Positions 24,854 through 39,760 of a stretch of 64,000 nt of DNA are shown piece after piece (positions within the stretch are counted from its first letter, which is position 1; each line of letters starts with the position of its first letter). The notes below the pieces were generated by a model. The model searched no databases. It was not told where the DNA came from and saw only the letters and a program-made list of their open reading frames with translations. The stretch spans positions 340,506,654-340,570,653 of the forward strand of contig JAUPFV010000002.1 of assembly GCA_036936605.1 (NCBI GenBank), in the 5' to 3' direction. Made by a program: the position numbers and the translations under genes. The stretch comes from Limnanthes douglasii subsp. nivea. Lineage: Eukaryota > Streptophyta > Magnoliopsida > Brassicales > Limnanthaceae.

Positions 24854-24995
24854 TGTTTAGTTAGTTGAGTTGGTTAGTGATTTTGTTCTATTTTCTTGTT
24901 ATTAGTTGAATTAATAAATGTATAAAGAAATCAAACTATGAATAAATCATAGGATTGTGAAGTTTTAATGTAAGTCTAAAAACTTAAAGTTTACA
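24854..24995 (+). repeat. 5' LTR of the copia element
   Basis: Starts TGTTTAGTTAGTTGAG and ends TTTACA. It aligns with 29191-29327 through GTTAGTGATTTTGTTCTATT / GTTCGTGAATTTGTTATATT, TTATTAGTTGAATTAAT / TTATTAGCTGAATCAAT and ATGAATAAATCATAGGATT / ATGAATAAAACATAAGATT. About 142 bp, unusually short. Confidence 0.8.
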
Positions 24996-24997
24996 TA

Positions 24998-25009
24998 TGG
25001 TATTAGAGA
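24998..25009 (+). promoter_or_regulatory. Primer-binding site of the copia element
   Basis: TGGTATTAGAG two bases after the LTR end resembles the TGGTATCAGAG complement of initiator tRNA-Met used by many plant LTR elements, with one mismatch. Confidence 0.75.
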
Positions 25010-28000
25010 TAAATAAAGTGAATCAAGAAAGAGAAGATGAGTAACCAGAAAACATTCACCAAGATTCCAAAGTTTGATGGACATTATGACCATTGGAGTG
25101 AAATGATAGAAAACCTCTTGCATGCCAAGGGTTTGTAGAGTCTAGTGGAAGAGGGTTACACTTAACCGACAAAGGTAATCAAAGTGACTGCAACACAGAA
25201 GAAGAATCTTGAGGAGCTTAAGATGAAGGGCCATCAAGTGAATCATTACTTGCTCTAGGAAATTGACTAGTTTGTGTTTAAACAAATCTTGGATTGCAAA
25301 AAATCTAAAATCTAAAATCATTTGAAATTCAATGAAGAGAAAGTATGAAAATACAAAAGGGTGAAGCGGTCTCTTTTTCAAACCTTAAGAAGATATTTTG
25401 AGGTTCTTGAAATAAATAATTAAGAGACTATCAATGATTAATTTGGAAGAGTAATGCCAATATCCAACAAGATGAGAAGCAATGTAGAATACATGTCAGA
25501 TTCGAAGATTGTTGATAAAATACTATGAAGTCTTACTGATAAGTTCGCATATCCGTGGTTCCAATAAAGGATTAAAAAAAACAAAGATGACAATTAAAGA
25601 ACTAAAAATTTGTTTGTTTGTAAATGAAAATAAATTTAAAAAAGATCAATCATGATAGAGATGATCAAGCTCTCAATGTCAAAGGAACATGCAGAGGATC
25701 ATATAGCGGCTGAGGGAATGACAGAGGACGATTATTCAACACGGCAACAATCGAGTATTACAACTGCCACAAACTTGGATATATTTAAAATGAATGTCAA
25801 TATGAGAATAGAGCACATCTTGTAGAGATCGAATAAAATGATGAAGTTCTTCTCATGGTGTATGTGGAACTTCAAGGTACTAGGAGATGAGATGGGTGGT
25901 TCATGAATTCTAGATATTCGAACCATATGTATAGAGACAGAGTTATGTTCTCAAACTTGGATACCAATTTCACACATAATGTCAAGCTTTGGAACAATCA
26001 CAAACTGGTGGTTAGTTAAAAATGAGTGGTGAAGATAACACGTAAAGGAATAATCTATTTGGTCAATGATGTGTATTATATTCAAAAGTTTAAGAACAAC
26101 CTGCTGAATGTTAGGAAACCTAAAAAAATGGTTTTAGATGTGCTATTCAAATGAGTTTATTAAAAAACATGCAACATCTTTCATCTTTCAAAAGGAAATA
26201 TAGTAGAATCTGCTATGAATGTTAATAAGGTGTTTATCATGTTGGGTGAATCAAATTAAAAAACAAAAGAGAAGAGATGCATGCAGGTTAATATCTCAGA
26301 TAAGGAAGAGTGGTGGGGGATCATTGATATGTGCATCTCAACTACAAAGTACTTCACAGATTATGCAGTAAAGAGATGGTTGTGGGTTTACCTGAAATTG
26401 GAGATGTGAAAACCACATATAAGGCGTGCGTCAAAGAGAAACACCATCATGATCCATTTCCAAAGCAGAGCAAGTGAAAAGCCACTAAAACATTATAGTT
26501 TATCCAATATGATCTCTGTAATCCGATCAATCCACCATCAAATAGTCAAATAAGGTACTTGATAAGCTTTATTGGCGAATCTTGAGAAATATATGGATAT
26601 ATTTGTTGCTAGAAATATAAGAAAAAATTTATACGTTTAAGACATTTAAAGCATTTGGTGAAAATAAAATATAATTGGTTATCAAATGTGTAAGAACAGA
26701 TAAATCAAGAGAATACAACTGAAATAAGTTCAAAGAATTTTATAGCTAACAATGACCTTCATGCCGCAGCAAAATGGTGTTGCTGAATTAAAAAATCGCA
26801 TAATCATTAACATGGTGAGAGTAGTAGTATTAGATAAGGAGGTACAAAATGTTATATGGCCAGACGTTGTGCAATGAGTATATCATGTTCGGAAGAGGCA
26901 TATAGTAGAAGATCAGTCGAGTATTTTAGGGTTTTTGGATGTATCGGTTATGTTCATATTCCTGATGTTAAAAGAAGAAAACTTGATGAGAAAGTGAAGT
27001 GTGTCATGTTAGGTTTTAGAAATAAATTAAAAGCCTTTAAGATATTTAATCCAGTGGAGAAAAAGGTTCGCATCAGTTGAGATATCATATTTGAAGAACA
27101 TAAGAAGTATAATTATGAAGATAATGATTATTATTGTGAATAAAGCATTTAACTTGAATGGGAAAATGGTTATGAATATGTTGAGAATGCATAAGAACCG
27201 GAAGAAGCGGAAGAAAACACCGATTATGTTCCTTCACCAAACGATTCACCAACTGACGAAACGATATCAACAAGCAGGGTGAGAAAACCACCAATCTGGT
27301 CTGCATATTATATCATTGTAGAAAGGCTATCAAATACAAAGGTAGAACCAAACATGGCTAAATTAGAGATTTAAAACCTAGCTTTCATGGTCATATCTGA
27401 TCCGACCAGTTTTAAAGAAACAACAAGACATCAGAAATGGAAACAAAACCACATATGGTCTCTCATTGCAGTTCTCGTTGGAGCGAAGGCTATTGGAATT
27501 AAATGGATTTACAAGACCAAATTAAATGAACAAGGAGTGGCAGATAAGTTCAAATCTCAACTGGTTGTAAAAGGGTATGTTCAATACTAGTGGGTAGATT
27601 ACACAGAGGTATTCGCATCGGTGGCTCAAATTAATATCATAAGGCTCTTTACGAACTAAAACAAACGGGTAGAGCTTGGTTCAGTTGTATTGAGGCTTAT
27701 ATTATCAAAGAAGGGTTTGTAAGTACCTCTAGTGAACAAACATTATTTGTCAAATAAATAGAAGGTAAAATCCTAATTGTGAGCATTTATATTGATGATT
27801 CACTAGTAATGATGAAGAATTAGTAAATCAGTTCAAGCTCTCTATGAAAGATATATTTGACATGATTGATTTGGGGATGATGAGATATTTTATTGGCATT
27901 TAAGTGATGCAGAAGGTTGATGGCATCTATACATGTGAACGAAAATATGTTGTTGAGTTGATCGAGAGGTTTGGGATGCAAAATTACTCCTCCGTTTGCA

Positions 28001-28158
28001 ATCTCATAGTTCATAGACAGAAGGTTGGCCGACATGAAGCTGGTGCTAAGGTTGACTTAACACCATCTAAGAAAATAGTAGGCATCTTAATGTATCTCAC
28101 AGCCACACGACCTGACTTGATGTTTGTCATAACTCTTATTAGTCATTTTATGGAAAAT

Positions 28159-28689
28159 TGACAGAAATGGATAGTCGAAACAGAATTGACAACTGCAAGA
28201 ACTCAATAAGAGAAACAAGAACAATAGGTATAAACCCTGACCTTAGGTTAGAGAAAATAAAAGAGTCAGACAAAATAATCTCAAATTTAATTCATCAAAG
28301 CTTGACGACCAAGTAGGGGTTTAGAGTCTTTTATAGAAGTTCTCGAAACCCTATACAAAAATTAGAAATTGTTCTTACTGTAATAAAATAAAGCTCAACC
28401 TAATTTCAAAGAGATTGGAGGTGTTTAAGTATCTTAAATAAATATAGCAGAAATAGAAAAAATGGTAAAAAACAAGAAAAAAAGATAAACGAGGCCCTCA
28501 ACGCTGGATTATTGGGCATGAACTTCATCGCCCATCCTCGCTCCGTGATGCTTCCGAAATTCGTTAAGCTTCTTGACGCGTTCGATTTGAGTGGTCGCAA
28601 TGCCTAATTTTGATACCCTAGTCCAAAATAAGGCTCGTTTCCATTTATCTAAAATGGTCATATAGTCGTGGATATGTACTACTACATCA
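28159..28689. mobile_element. Probable solo LTR inserted in the copia RT/RNase H junction
   Basis: The copia frame ends at SHFMEN (28158) and resumes as PTNFYFTTAK at 28695, giving a clean join if 28159-28694 is removed. The insert begins TG (28159) and ends CA (28689), as LTRs do. It is flanked by AAAAT (28154-28158) and CAAAT (28690-28694), a five-base target duplication with one mismatch. No coding domains: the 64-codon minus frame at 28600-28406 is not recognised. It could instead be a small TRIM-like element. Confidence 0.68.
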
Positions 28690-29177
28690 CAAATCCTACC
28701 AACTTTTACTTTACTACTGCAAAAATAATCATGTGGTATGTGAAAGGAACTCTAAAATTTAGGATATGGTATCAATGTGAAGGGAAACGTGAATTCTTAG
28801 GCTACACCAATTGTAACTCTGTCAACTACTGAAGTATAGTATGTAGCAGGAGTTACATGTGTTTGTCAAGTCATTTGGATGAGAAGGATATTGAAAGAAA
28901 TCAGGCATGAACAAGATGAAGAGATGGTTATGTTTTGCGACAACACATGCACTATCAAGTTGTAAAAAAATACAGTCATGCGCCGGACGTCAAAGCATAT
29001 AAGGATTCGATACCATTTTCTCATAAAATTGATAAAGAAAGGTGTTCTTAAACTGATCTATTGCAGCACTTAGGAGTAATTGGCTAATATAATTCTTTAA
29101 AGATGGCATCTTTCTGAAGGATCACGGAAGTGTTTAGGATGAGTATTATGAATTGAAACTTTTGATCAAATTCACTT

Positions 29178-29190
29178 AAAAAGGGATGAA
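29178..29190 (+). promoter_or_regulatory. Polypurine tract of the copia element
   Basis: AAAAAGGGATGAA lies immediately before the TG of the 3' LTR; 12 of 13 bases are purines. Confidence 0.75.
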
Positions 29191-29327
29191 TGACTTAGTT
29201 AAACATGTTCGTGAATTTGTTATATTCTTCTATTATTAGCTGAATCAATTATAATCGCATTTTCACATAGATAATAAATCTTCTGATCTATGAATAAAAC
29301 ATAAGATTCTGAAAATTTACGGTTTAC
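29191..29327 (+). repeat. 3' LTR of the copia element
   Basis: Aligned with the 5' LTR as described there; starts TGACTTAGTTAAAC and fades out near TTTACC. The divergence from the 5' LTR is large, so the insertion is old. It ends about 480 bp before the glutamate dehydrogenase start codon. Confidence 0.78.
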
Positions 29328-32350
<3,023 letters not shown>

Positions 32351-32600
32351 AATAGTTTTATCATGTTTAATTCCAGAATATGTTGCGTCTCTTGGAAATT
32401 GAGAAAAATATTTGAGCTTGAACATCCGAGTTATTTGTTTACATACTGAAAGGTTACGTGTGGTGCAAGTTAGTCAATACATTCTATTATACACTTCAAC
32501 TATTCCGAAAACATAATACAGTTTAGATTTCAATATACTCGGGGCACTCTCAAATATATCAATGTTATTAATAAATAAGGATAAACAGATTCGTGACCCT
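32351..32600 (+). terminator. Probable 3' untranslated region and polyadenylation zone of GDH
   Basis: AT-rich sequence after the TGA at 32348. Candidate near-upstream signals are weak: AATACATTCTATTATAC near 32478 and AATAAATAAGG near 32570. The exact cleavage site is not determinable. Confidence 0.4.
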
Positions 32601-32817
32601 GATTGTTGTAATTAGTTTCGGAAGTTGAAAAAAAGGTTTTGAGCTCATCCCACACAAGATAAAAGAGTCCGTTTATACTTATCTAAAACTGATTAAAATT
32701 TATCCAAAAAACGTTTTTTTTATTTTAGTTTGATTTTCTTAAGAGATTACCTCAAACTTCTATTTATTCATAGAACTGTCATTAAGTAATAAAAACACTA
32801 AGTTGATCCAAATCACA

Positions 32818-32926
32818 AAACCATCTCTTTCGCTAATTTGGCCGAAAAATACTATGATTTATTAAATCAAAAACCATTTGCTTTTGCTAATTTGGCCGAA
32901 AAATACTATGATTTATTAAATCAAAT
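32818..32926. repeat. 54-bp tandem duplication
   Basis: GCTAATTTGGCCGAAAAATA begins at 32832 and again at 32886. Units differ at a few positions (CTCTTTC versus TGCTTTT). Located about 0.5 kb downstream of GDH. Confidence 0.92.
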
Positions 32927-33060
32927 TTTATATTGGTATTATTTTGTGAAGTTCTTCACAATCTTCTTGAATATTCAAACAAACTTCAAGAGCATTCAAC
33001 CACCTTTCTAAGAATAACATAAAATCAAATATCAATCAACCAGATTTAAGCAATAGCATG

Positions 33061-33108
33061 GAAGAGTTAATATCGTCGGAGGTGGAAGAGTTAATATCGT
33101 CGGAGGTG
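33061..33108. repeat. Perfect 24-bp tandem duplication in a small frame
   Basis: GAAGAGTTAATATCGTCGGA-type units of 24 bp occur twice without a mismatch. They encode EELISSEV twice at the start of a 94-codon plus frame (33058-33342). The frame has no recognised domain and is probably not a gene. Confidence 0.9.
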
Positions 33109-33168
33109 AGTAGGAGCATATGTCGCCGGAAAAGGTATCAGAATTTTTTTTTGTCTCGGGTTGCTTTC

Positions 33169-33294
33169 GCACCATCGGTTCCAACCCATAAAACTATGGT
33201 GCATAGGTATCTTGGCACCGGTTGTAGGTCGTACCGCACTATCGGTTTTGTAGCAATGCACCACCAGTTCAGAGCCCCTGAACCGGTGGTGCAT
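33169..33294. repeat. Pair of hairpins with GCACCA/TGGTGC arms
   Basis: 33256-33294 is a near-perfect 39-base palindrome: arms ATGCACCACCAGTTCAG and CTGAACCGGTGGTGCAT with a short centre. 33169-33203 forms a smaller hairpin with GCACCAT / ATGGTGC arms. The CACCGGTT motif also recurs near 33216. Dense inverted motifs of this kind are typical of the subterminal regions of CACTA-type DNA transposons; no CACTA end was found nearby. Confidence 0.7.
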
Positions 33295-33344
33295 GGCCAT
33301 AAAACAAATTCGCCTTTTGGGCCCTCTAAACCTTTATTTTAACC

Positions 33345-35530
33345 TTTTTAACTCATCTATGTTTAGGTTTTCCTAACTCCAAGTTGTGTTTTGATTTTGG
33401 TAATTAGGAGCGGGTTAAACACCAAAAACATTAGTCCACTTGTAATATATTTGTATCTTATCACGACATCTTAACGATTACTTGGGGAGGTCCAAGCAAC
33501 CTAGTCAATTGTTTTCTCAACAATTTATTTATTTCTCTTGTTTTTGTGAATGTAGCGCCATGATCGCTCGTTGTGCTCCTTCTCCCTAGACTTTCGTTCA
33601 TATTTATTTTCGCGGACTCTGTCATCTTTGAGAGACTTAACAATCTTAATATTTTTTCCAAAGTGAATCACCCTTGACCCAGGAAAAGGAAGATCTTCAA
33701 TATTTTTAATATAAGATCGAGGATCGACAAACTAAACACTGATTTAAAAAAAAACATATAAAAAAACAGATTTGTCACAATATATATAATTAAACTAATT
33801 TTAAGTATACGTAAAATCTTAAAAAATATATACCATAAAAAATAGATATACAAACTTAAAAATATTTTTTAAAAAATCATATTTTTTAAATAATTATTTT
33901 AAAAAAATCATCTTGTTGTTGTGCATCGAACGACGATGCAGGTCAAACGCACCGATGAGGTGCTTGATCACACCCATGGGTGCCGACCATTTTCTAACCT
34001 ATTCCATCGAAAAATATGACCAAATTTTTACATTAAACCTTAAATTTCTATTATAATCCTAAATTCAAACATAACTAAATCTCATCTATTAAATTCTCTG
34101 AAAACCATAATCAAATCACCAAAATTCAACATAAATAATAATAAAAAAAACCTATTTTAAAACTACATAAATGAAATAGCTAAATTGTGATTCGTAATGT
34201 ATGATCTGGATGTTCGACAACCATTCTCCTGAGTTTAGTTTATTCGTCGACCGTATTTTATCAAATTTATTACCATCGCAAGGATGAAATGACAAGACTT
34301 TGTATTCATATTTAGGGTAGATGCAGAAAGCAAAGTTCAAATTGAAATCATAATTGAAAGAGATGCCTCAGACTCGGTTATTCATACGTGGGCTAAAGAG
34401 TAGAAAGCAAAATTCTACTAATTGAAATCACGAGACTTTGTAGTCTTATAAAGTTATACTAGTAGACTTTGTAGTCTTATTTTATCTGCCATTTCGAATT
34501 TCAAGACCAACCGATAAACCTTTGGCTGTCGTGTAAAAATTCACTCTATTTATTATTGCCAGCCTATTACTATACACTAACGTCTTAAAAGTTCTGACAG
34601 ACATAAAAACTGGTCCACAGTTAGTAATTTTTCATCATAGGTTTTACTTCCTCTACCCTTTTATATTTGAAGTTATAGATAAATGCACAATAATTAAAAA
34701 AATCATCATTAATTTTAAAATTATAAAAATTATTACTCCAATTTTATATTACTAATCTTCATAAATAATTTTTATAATTAATAAATATTAAAACAAGATC
34801 GGAATAAATTAATTTATCAAAAAAATGGTATACAACTATCAATACAATTTTGATATTTGGAAACTTTAATTAAATTAAAACAAATATATTTTTATAGAAC
34901 AACATATAATAAAGGACGATATGGTTACCATTATATCCGAAAGATGGAATTATAGAAAATTATTTTATGACTAAATTTTGGTAAATAATTTTTTAAGATA
35001 TCTTCATGGGATATGGATATTACAATCTCAAATAAAGTTTGTTATCGAATCAAATGGTCTTAACCCTAATAAGATAAACACAATCTACTTTTCGGAATAA
35101 CCATTGGTAAAAAAATAAGAATATTGATGTCCAAAACTGTCATTTACTTTTAAAATACAAATAATAATAAATGATACTGTCAAAATTTAGTCCTTCGTGG
35201 TATACCGGAAGAAAAAAATTGAACCCGAATTAATCAATAGTTTAAAATTCACTATATTTACGTTGACAAAAAACGGTGCAAAAGATTTTAAAATTTCTGA
35301 CTTGGAAATATATATTTATACATGTTATTAAAATAAATAAATAAAAAGTTGTTTTAAAAGAGTTTTTATTTAGTAAAAACAATATTTAAACTTTATATAA
35401 ATGTAGTACGGTGATGTCCGGATTAAGTATGTTTTTGCTAATATTTAGAATGTAAAATGTATGATAATAAAAATAATATTTTTAGTAATTTTGTTAAAAA
35501 AATATTAAAATTGGATTAATAAATTGTGAA
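33345..35530. other. AT-rich intergenic spacer
   Basis: Several A/T homopolymer runs. Small frames (33661-33461, 33853-33668, 34340-34152, all minus) are compositional. Nothing supported. Confidence 0.6.
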
Positions 35531-36054
35531 ATAAATTCATATAAAAAATCGATTACATGTTGAATAAAAAAAATAAGTTTTTTTGTTCAAAAATACGTTA
35601 AATTGATATAAAAAAGTTTTTACAAATACATAGGGCTTATCCCGAATAGTAGCAATAAGACTGTGATGGAAACATGTATAATCAAGAAGAGCAAAATTTC
35701 CAAGACAAAAATGATCGACCATAACTTGGCTAAACAAATAGAACAAAACAAAGAAAACATTACAAAGATTAGGCTGTAGTGACATAGGCAGGCATAGACC
35801 GCAATCCAGATGCAAAAAAATTTGTTTTAAACAAACACAAAAGAAAATTAAGTTAGAAATTCAAAAAGGTTGGAAAAGCCAGACAACTTTGGTACCAATG
35901 AATATGTACCGAAGATCAGAAAGTATGCGGTAAGATACCGCAGAGACGAGGGTCGAGGAGGATCTAAAGTTTCTAACATTCCTCTCACATGAGACGTGGT
36001 AGACAATAGCGCCAAAGCAGGCACGTTAAAGAAATCGAGATCTAGATAGAGGCC
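35531..36054 (-). other. Possible 3' end of LINE relic 1
   Basis: Frames at 36069-35848 and 35815-35537 lie downstream of the LINE on its strand and may be its C-terminal and 3' region. T-runs at 35577-35586 could be the remnant of a poly(A) tail read on the opposite strand. Not certain. Confidence 0.35.
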
Positions 36055-37845
36055 ACTTCGACGCCGCATGGATCTAAGAGACCCAATTGTTATTGTGACT
36101 AAAAGAAAGCCAAGGTTGGAGCTTGCAGAAGCTTAGATACTCTGAGTGTAACCACAATGATAAGGATATAATTAATGGACTCGAGGGCGGAATTTCATAA
36201 GACACAATTCTGGAGGGTGTTTCATCACCAGCACAAGCTTATCCACGGTGGATAGTTTACCTTGGATAACAAGCCAAATGATGAAGGAATGTCGGGGAAT
36301 ATTAAATTTATGCCAAACAAGCCCCGCCGATCTGACACTGGGGATGGGTGTACGAATGGCATTGTAGGTATTATTGACATCGAACTTGTTAATTCCTCAC
36401 TTAGAATTCCAATAGTGGACGTCGCCATGAAGGATATTAGGGGGAGGGAGAGAAAGGATGAGATGATTAATATCTTGGAAGGTTCAATGGTTTCTAGCAC
36501 TGACCGACTTTAAATGAGTCGGCCAATTCAAGAAACCATCTCGAATGATATGAGAGACCTTAAGGTTGCTTCCCAAACGAGAATCTTGAATAATATTTTC
36601 CCCATTGTAGTTGACCAAAGAGGTTGAGAGCAACCGAAGGTCAAACCAAAAGAAGGTCTTCTCCCCATTACCAATCGCTACCCTATACAAATTTATAGCG
36701 ACAAGTCTAAGATTCAAAAAAATTCTCCAAGTCCATGAAGTAGAAGAGTCAATCTTTAAAGACCAGAAGTTGTAGTCTTTAATCTTCTCAGAGTAAATCT
36801 AGCCACACCAGATTGAGCTGTAGATTTTGCTTACGATGGATCATAAATATTTAAGGACAATCGTCTCATTCCAGGTTTTTAGGTCTAGGATCCCAAGGTC
36901 ACGCTTAAACACATGCAAGGTTACAGTAGACTATGACACTTTAGTATCTGTAACCTTTATCTCTTGGCATAACCAGATAAAACGACAGAGAGACTCGAAG
37001 AGTTAAGAATTCTAGTGGTGAGAATGAAGATCGAAGACCAGTATACCTGTCCTCCAAAAACCAGAGATTTAATAAGTTGAAACCTCCTCGCATAAGAGAT
37101 GTGTTTACAAGTTCAAAAGGCAATACGAGTAGTAATTTTTTCAAGAAGGGGTCGACAATCGTTATGAGAAAGTTGACTCTGGAGAAGATTGACTCTTAGA
37201 TATTTAACCGTAGGGAACCGACGTTGAAACCAAGGATATTGATAAGATTCAATCTAAGAGTGGGGTTAACCTCAGAGAGGAAGATGAGGTTTTTCTGAGG
37301 GCTAACCTTAATCTTAAGCTTATGACACTTCCAATGGAAATTGAAGTTCGCATCATAAATTTTTTCCATTAAAGATACTGGAAATGACTTACATGACCAA
37401 GACAAATAAGAAGGGAGATAATGGTTCACCTTATCTGAGAACTTTTCTACCATTGAAATTCTCATAATGATCCTCGTTAATATTAACATTATGTGATGGG
37501 GTAGCAATACAGTGAATAATCGAGCTGATCATCTGATCTGGAAAATTCATGGCCACCAAGATGTCAAGGATAAGGTTCCAACAAACATTGTCAAATACTC
37601 TCATCAAATCAATATTTAGAGTTATCCTCAGACTTTTCTTATTAATTTGGTAGCCCCTATAGAGTTCTTGGAAAAGAATAATATTATCCGTAATATTAAA
37701 GCCAACCACAAAAGCCGATTGAGATTTGTCAATCAGATATGGTAAAGAATCATTGATCCTATCATCTAGGATCTTAGAAATAATCTTGTAAACCACATTG
37801 CAAAAGGAAATAAGCCTGTAGGCTTCAAAAAAGAGGGTGTCAATG
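36055..37845 (-). mobile_element. L1-type LINE relic 1, 5'-truncated
   Basis: Minus strand. Reverse transcriptase starts at the 37796-37431 frame: NVVYKIISKILDDRIND, LIDKSQSAFV, NIDLMRVFDNVCW (the first catalytic Asp block), then GRKVLR. It continues in broken frames through ILGFNVGSLRL near 37230 and GGFNLLNLWF near 37070. Next come LKTWNETIVLKYL near 36880, WFDLRLLS near 36650 and the zinc-binding RVT tail at 36390-36250 (LVWHKFNIPRHSFIIWLVIQGKLS). The sequence begins abruptly inside RT at about 37840, so ORF1, the endonuclease and the RT N-terminus are missing, as expected of 5'-truncated LINE insertions. Multiple stops; the FADD active-site box is lost to a frameshift or deletion near 37300-37430. 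Confidence 0.82.
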
Positions 37846-38098
37846 ACTATATATATAGTTTTGTAAACATAAAAATATATATAGCGATTAAGAATTCATT
37901 GTATTTATGAAAATATAAAATAAAGTCTGTCGAGATAAAGTTACAATTATTAAATATATGAGCTAGCACCCAATTATTAAATTTAATTCATTGTATTTAT
38001 ATAAATTATTGGAAGTAAAAAAAGAATTGGTAACTTTCGTCAATGACTTTATATATATACTTCTATAAACATAAAATAAAGTCTTAAATATTTTTGTC
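37838..38098. repeat. Diverged tandem repeat next to LINE relic 1
   Basis: GTCAATGACTATATATATAG at about 37838 recurs as GTCAATGACTTTATATATAT at about 38039, each followed by TAAACATAAAA. AATTCATTGTATTTAT occurs near 37891 and 37985. The unit is about 200 bp. The LINE truncation point coincides with the first unit. Confidence 0.7.
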
Positions 38099-38146
38099 AT
38101 ATTCTAAATCAGCTCGACATGTAGATGTATCCTTATCATTACATAA

Positions 38147-38405
38147 TTATTTTGGTCTTTTACGTTCGGGTTGAACCTCTATCTTTGGTTTCTTATTGGG
38201 GGCTCCACATCTGGATGACAGGAATTGGTTAATCAAGCCTCTTCCAATTGCAACAACGATAGTTGTATTCAAGTCCTCTTCGTTTGGTCTGATGTGGGAA
38301 GGATCAACCAATGCATGGTACATCTTAGAAGGACTATCACCTAAGGTAGGCAAAATATCCATTGGCCTGAAGCTGGAGAGGAATAAGTTATCAATCTTAA
38401 TATAA
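38147..38405 (-). other. Unrecognised short frame
   Basis: A 71-codon minus frame at 38362-38147 (DILPTLGDSPSKMYHALVDP, ending KPKIEVQPERKRPK) has a protein-like composition, unlike its AT-rich surroundings. It may be a retroelement gag remnant. No family is assigned. Confidence 0.3.
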
Positions 38406-39147
38406 GTTGTGAAACTTATTCTTCAGTGTTTATCCATTTATTCTTTCCACTCGGTAAAACCGCACTGCATTTAAATTTTTAACTAGAGAAGAAACGTCTA
38501 AACTAAATAACAAAAAAAATAAAGCTCAAACAAATAATCGTAGATAATCAAAACCATCTACCTAAGTAGAATAGCGGGCTCCCAAGCTCTTATTATGAAT
38601 ATTCCAGATATTGCGGGTTAGACATGGACTTTGGAAACTCAGTTGTAGGTTTGAGACTCCCGAGCGGTGTTTTATAGAATTCCAAGCTTCGACCTAAAAT
38701 CTTTATCACACAATAGGCCTTTTATTAGACCTATATGCATCTTTAGCCATGCCTACCTTGGTAACAATTGCTAAACTTGATTTGTTCCTCTAATCTTCTC
38801 TGCAAAGTAAAGAAATTATGAGTTTTTCCTTGTTGTTTGACACCTCTTCGGCAGCTTCCTTCGCTATGTCTTAGGTACCATGTCTTTCTTCTGCGACCTT
38901 TGACTCAATGACGTCTCTGAACTTGTACAAGTATTTTTTCCCATATAAGTAAAATCTAATAAAAGAAAAATATGTTACCTTGAAGGATTCGAGGCTTAAA
39001 AATGAAACTTAGATAGAGTAGTATATTTTTCGGTAGTTATCAGGACTCAAAGTGTTTGAAATTAAATTTGAAGTTTTGAAAATGACTCTCGTTTTAGTAT
39101 TTATAAGGTAAGGTATTTATTTTTTATTTTTAGCTTCCAACTAACTA

Positions 39148-39760
39148 TTGGTGACATATATAGGAAGACCAAAAGGCACAACCGAACATTTTGCACGCGT
39201 AATATTCCAAATATCCATAGTAAAGGAAGTGAGGAAGTCATTAATGAGATATGATCATCATAAAACAAAGATTAAACATCTCATATGTATCGGTACCAAC
39301 CATCAGAAACCCTCATATGCGGCAAGCTCGTCCAACAAAGACCTCCCATATATTTCATACTCGGCTAACAAAGATCGCATATATGTGCTAGGCTCGGCTA
39401 GCCGAGACCCCCTATAGATATTACCCTTGACTAATCAGACCTCTTTTACGTCTAATATTCCATTCTTATGTTTAGATAATTTGTACATCACTGAAGCAAG
39501 GACACACTGACATTAGTGGTACGCGTCTAATTTGATATCCCAACTTCTATGCCAATCTCATACACAACCTGCTTGCACTCTTTTTTCCTCGACGAAACAA
39601 TTTTTTTTTATCATTGGATGCTCTAATGGGAAAAGATTTAATGAGATAACTTGGGGACACTATATAAAAAGAGAAACTTCGAGGTAACTCGACAACCATA
39701 AAATAGAGGTTATATCAAGCATTCAATCAATAGTGGTATCATCATAGTCGGGATGTGACC
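39148..39760 (+). other. Possible LTR fragment with TATA box and primer-site-like sequence
   Basis: Degenerate repeats of about 33 bp headed by CTCGTCCAAC / CTCGGCTAAC / CTCGGCTAGC lie at 39326-39420 and include a perfect palindrome CTCGGCTAGCCGAG. Downstream are TATATAAAAAGAG at 39661 and TGGTATCATCAT at 39734, which resembles a tRNA-Met primer-binding site. This spacing (TATA, about 70 bp, primer site) fits the 3' end of an LTR. No coding domain follows and no partner LTR was found. Confidence 0.4.

Larger units (their letters stand above)
24854..29327 (+). mobile_element. Ty1/copia LTR retrotransposon, near complete but inactive
   Basis: Bounded by short diverged LTRs (24854-24995 and about 29191-29327). 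The order is LTR, primer-binding site, gag (ATG at 25037, KIPKFDGHYDHW, typical of the UBN2-type gag), then a zinc-knuckle remnant near 25755 (YNCHKLGYI...EC). The protease region near 25915 has SNHMYRDRVMFSNLD. Integrase pieces at 26350-27100 include KEKHHHDPFPK and MPQQNGVAE. Reverse transcriptase at 27390-28158 reads GIKWIYKTKLNEQG, DKFKSQLVVKGY and GMQNYSS, ending LTATRPDLMF. RNase H lies at 28700-29130 (YVKGTLKFRIWYQ). Stops and a gap of the central RT region (DVKTAFL zone, near 27640) show it is dead. A 531-bp insertion splits the RT/RNase H junction. Confidence 0.85.
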
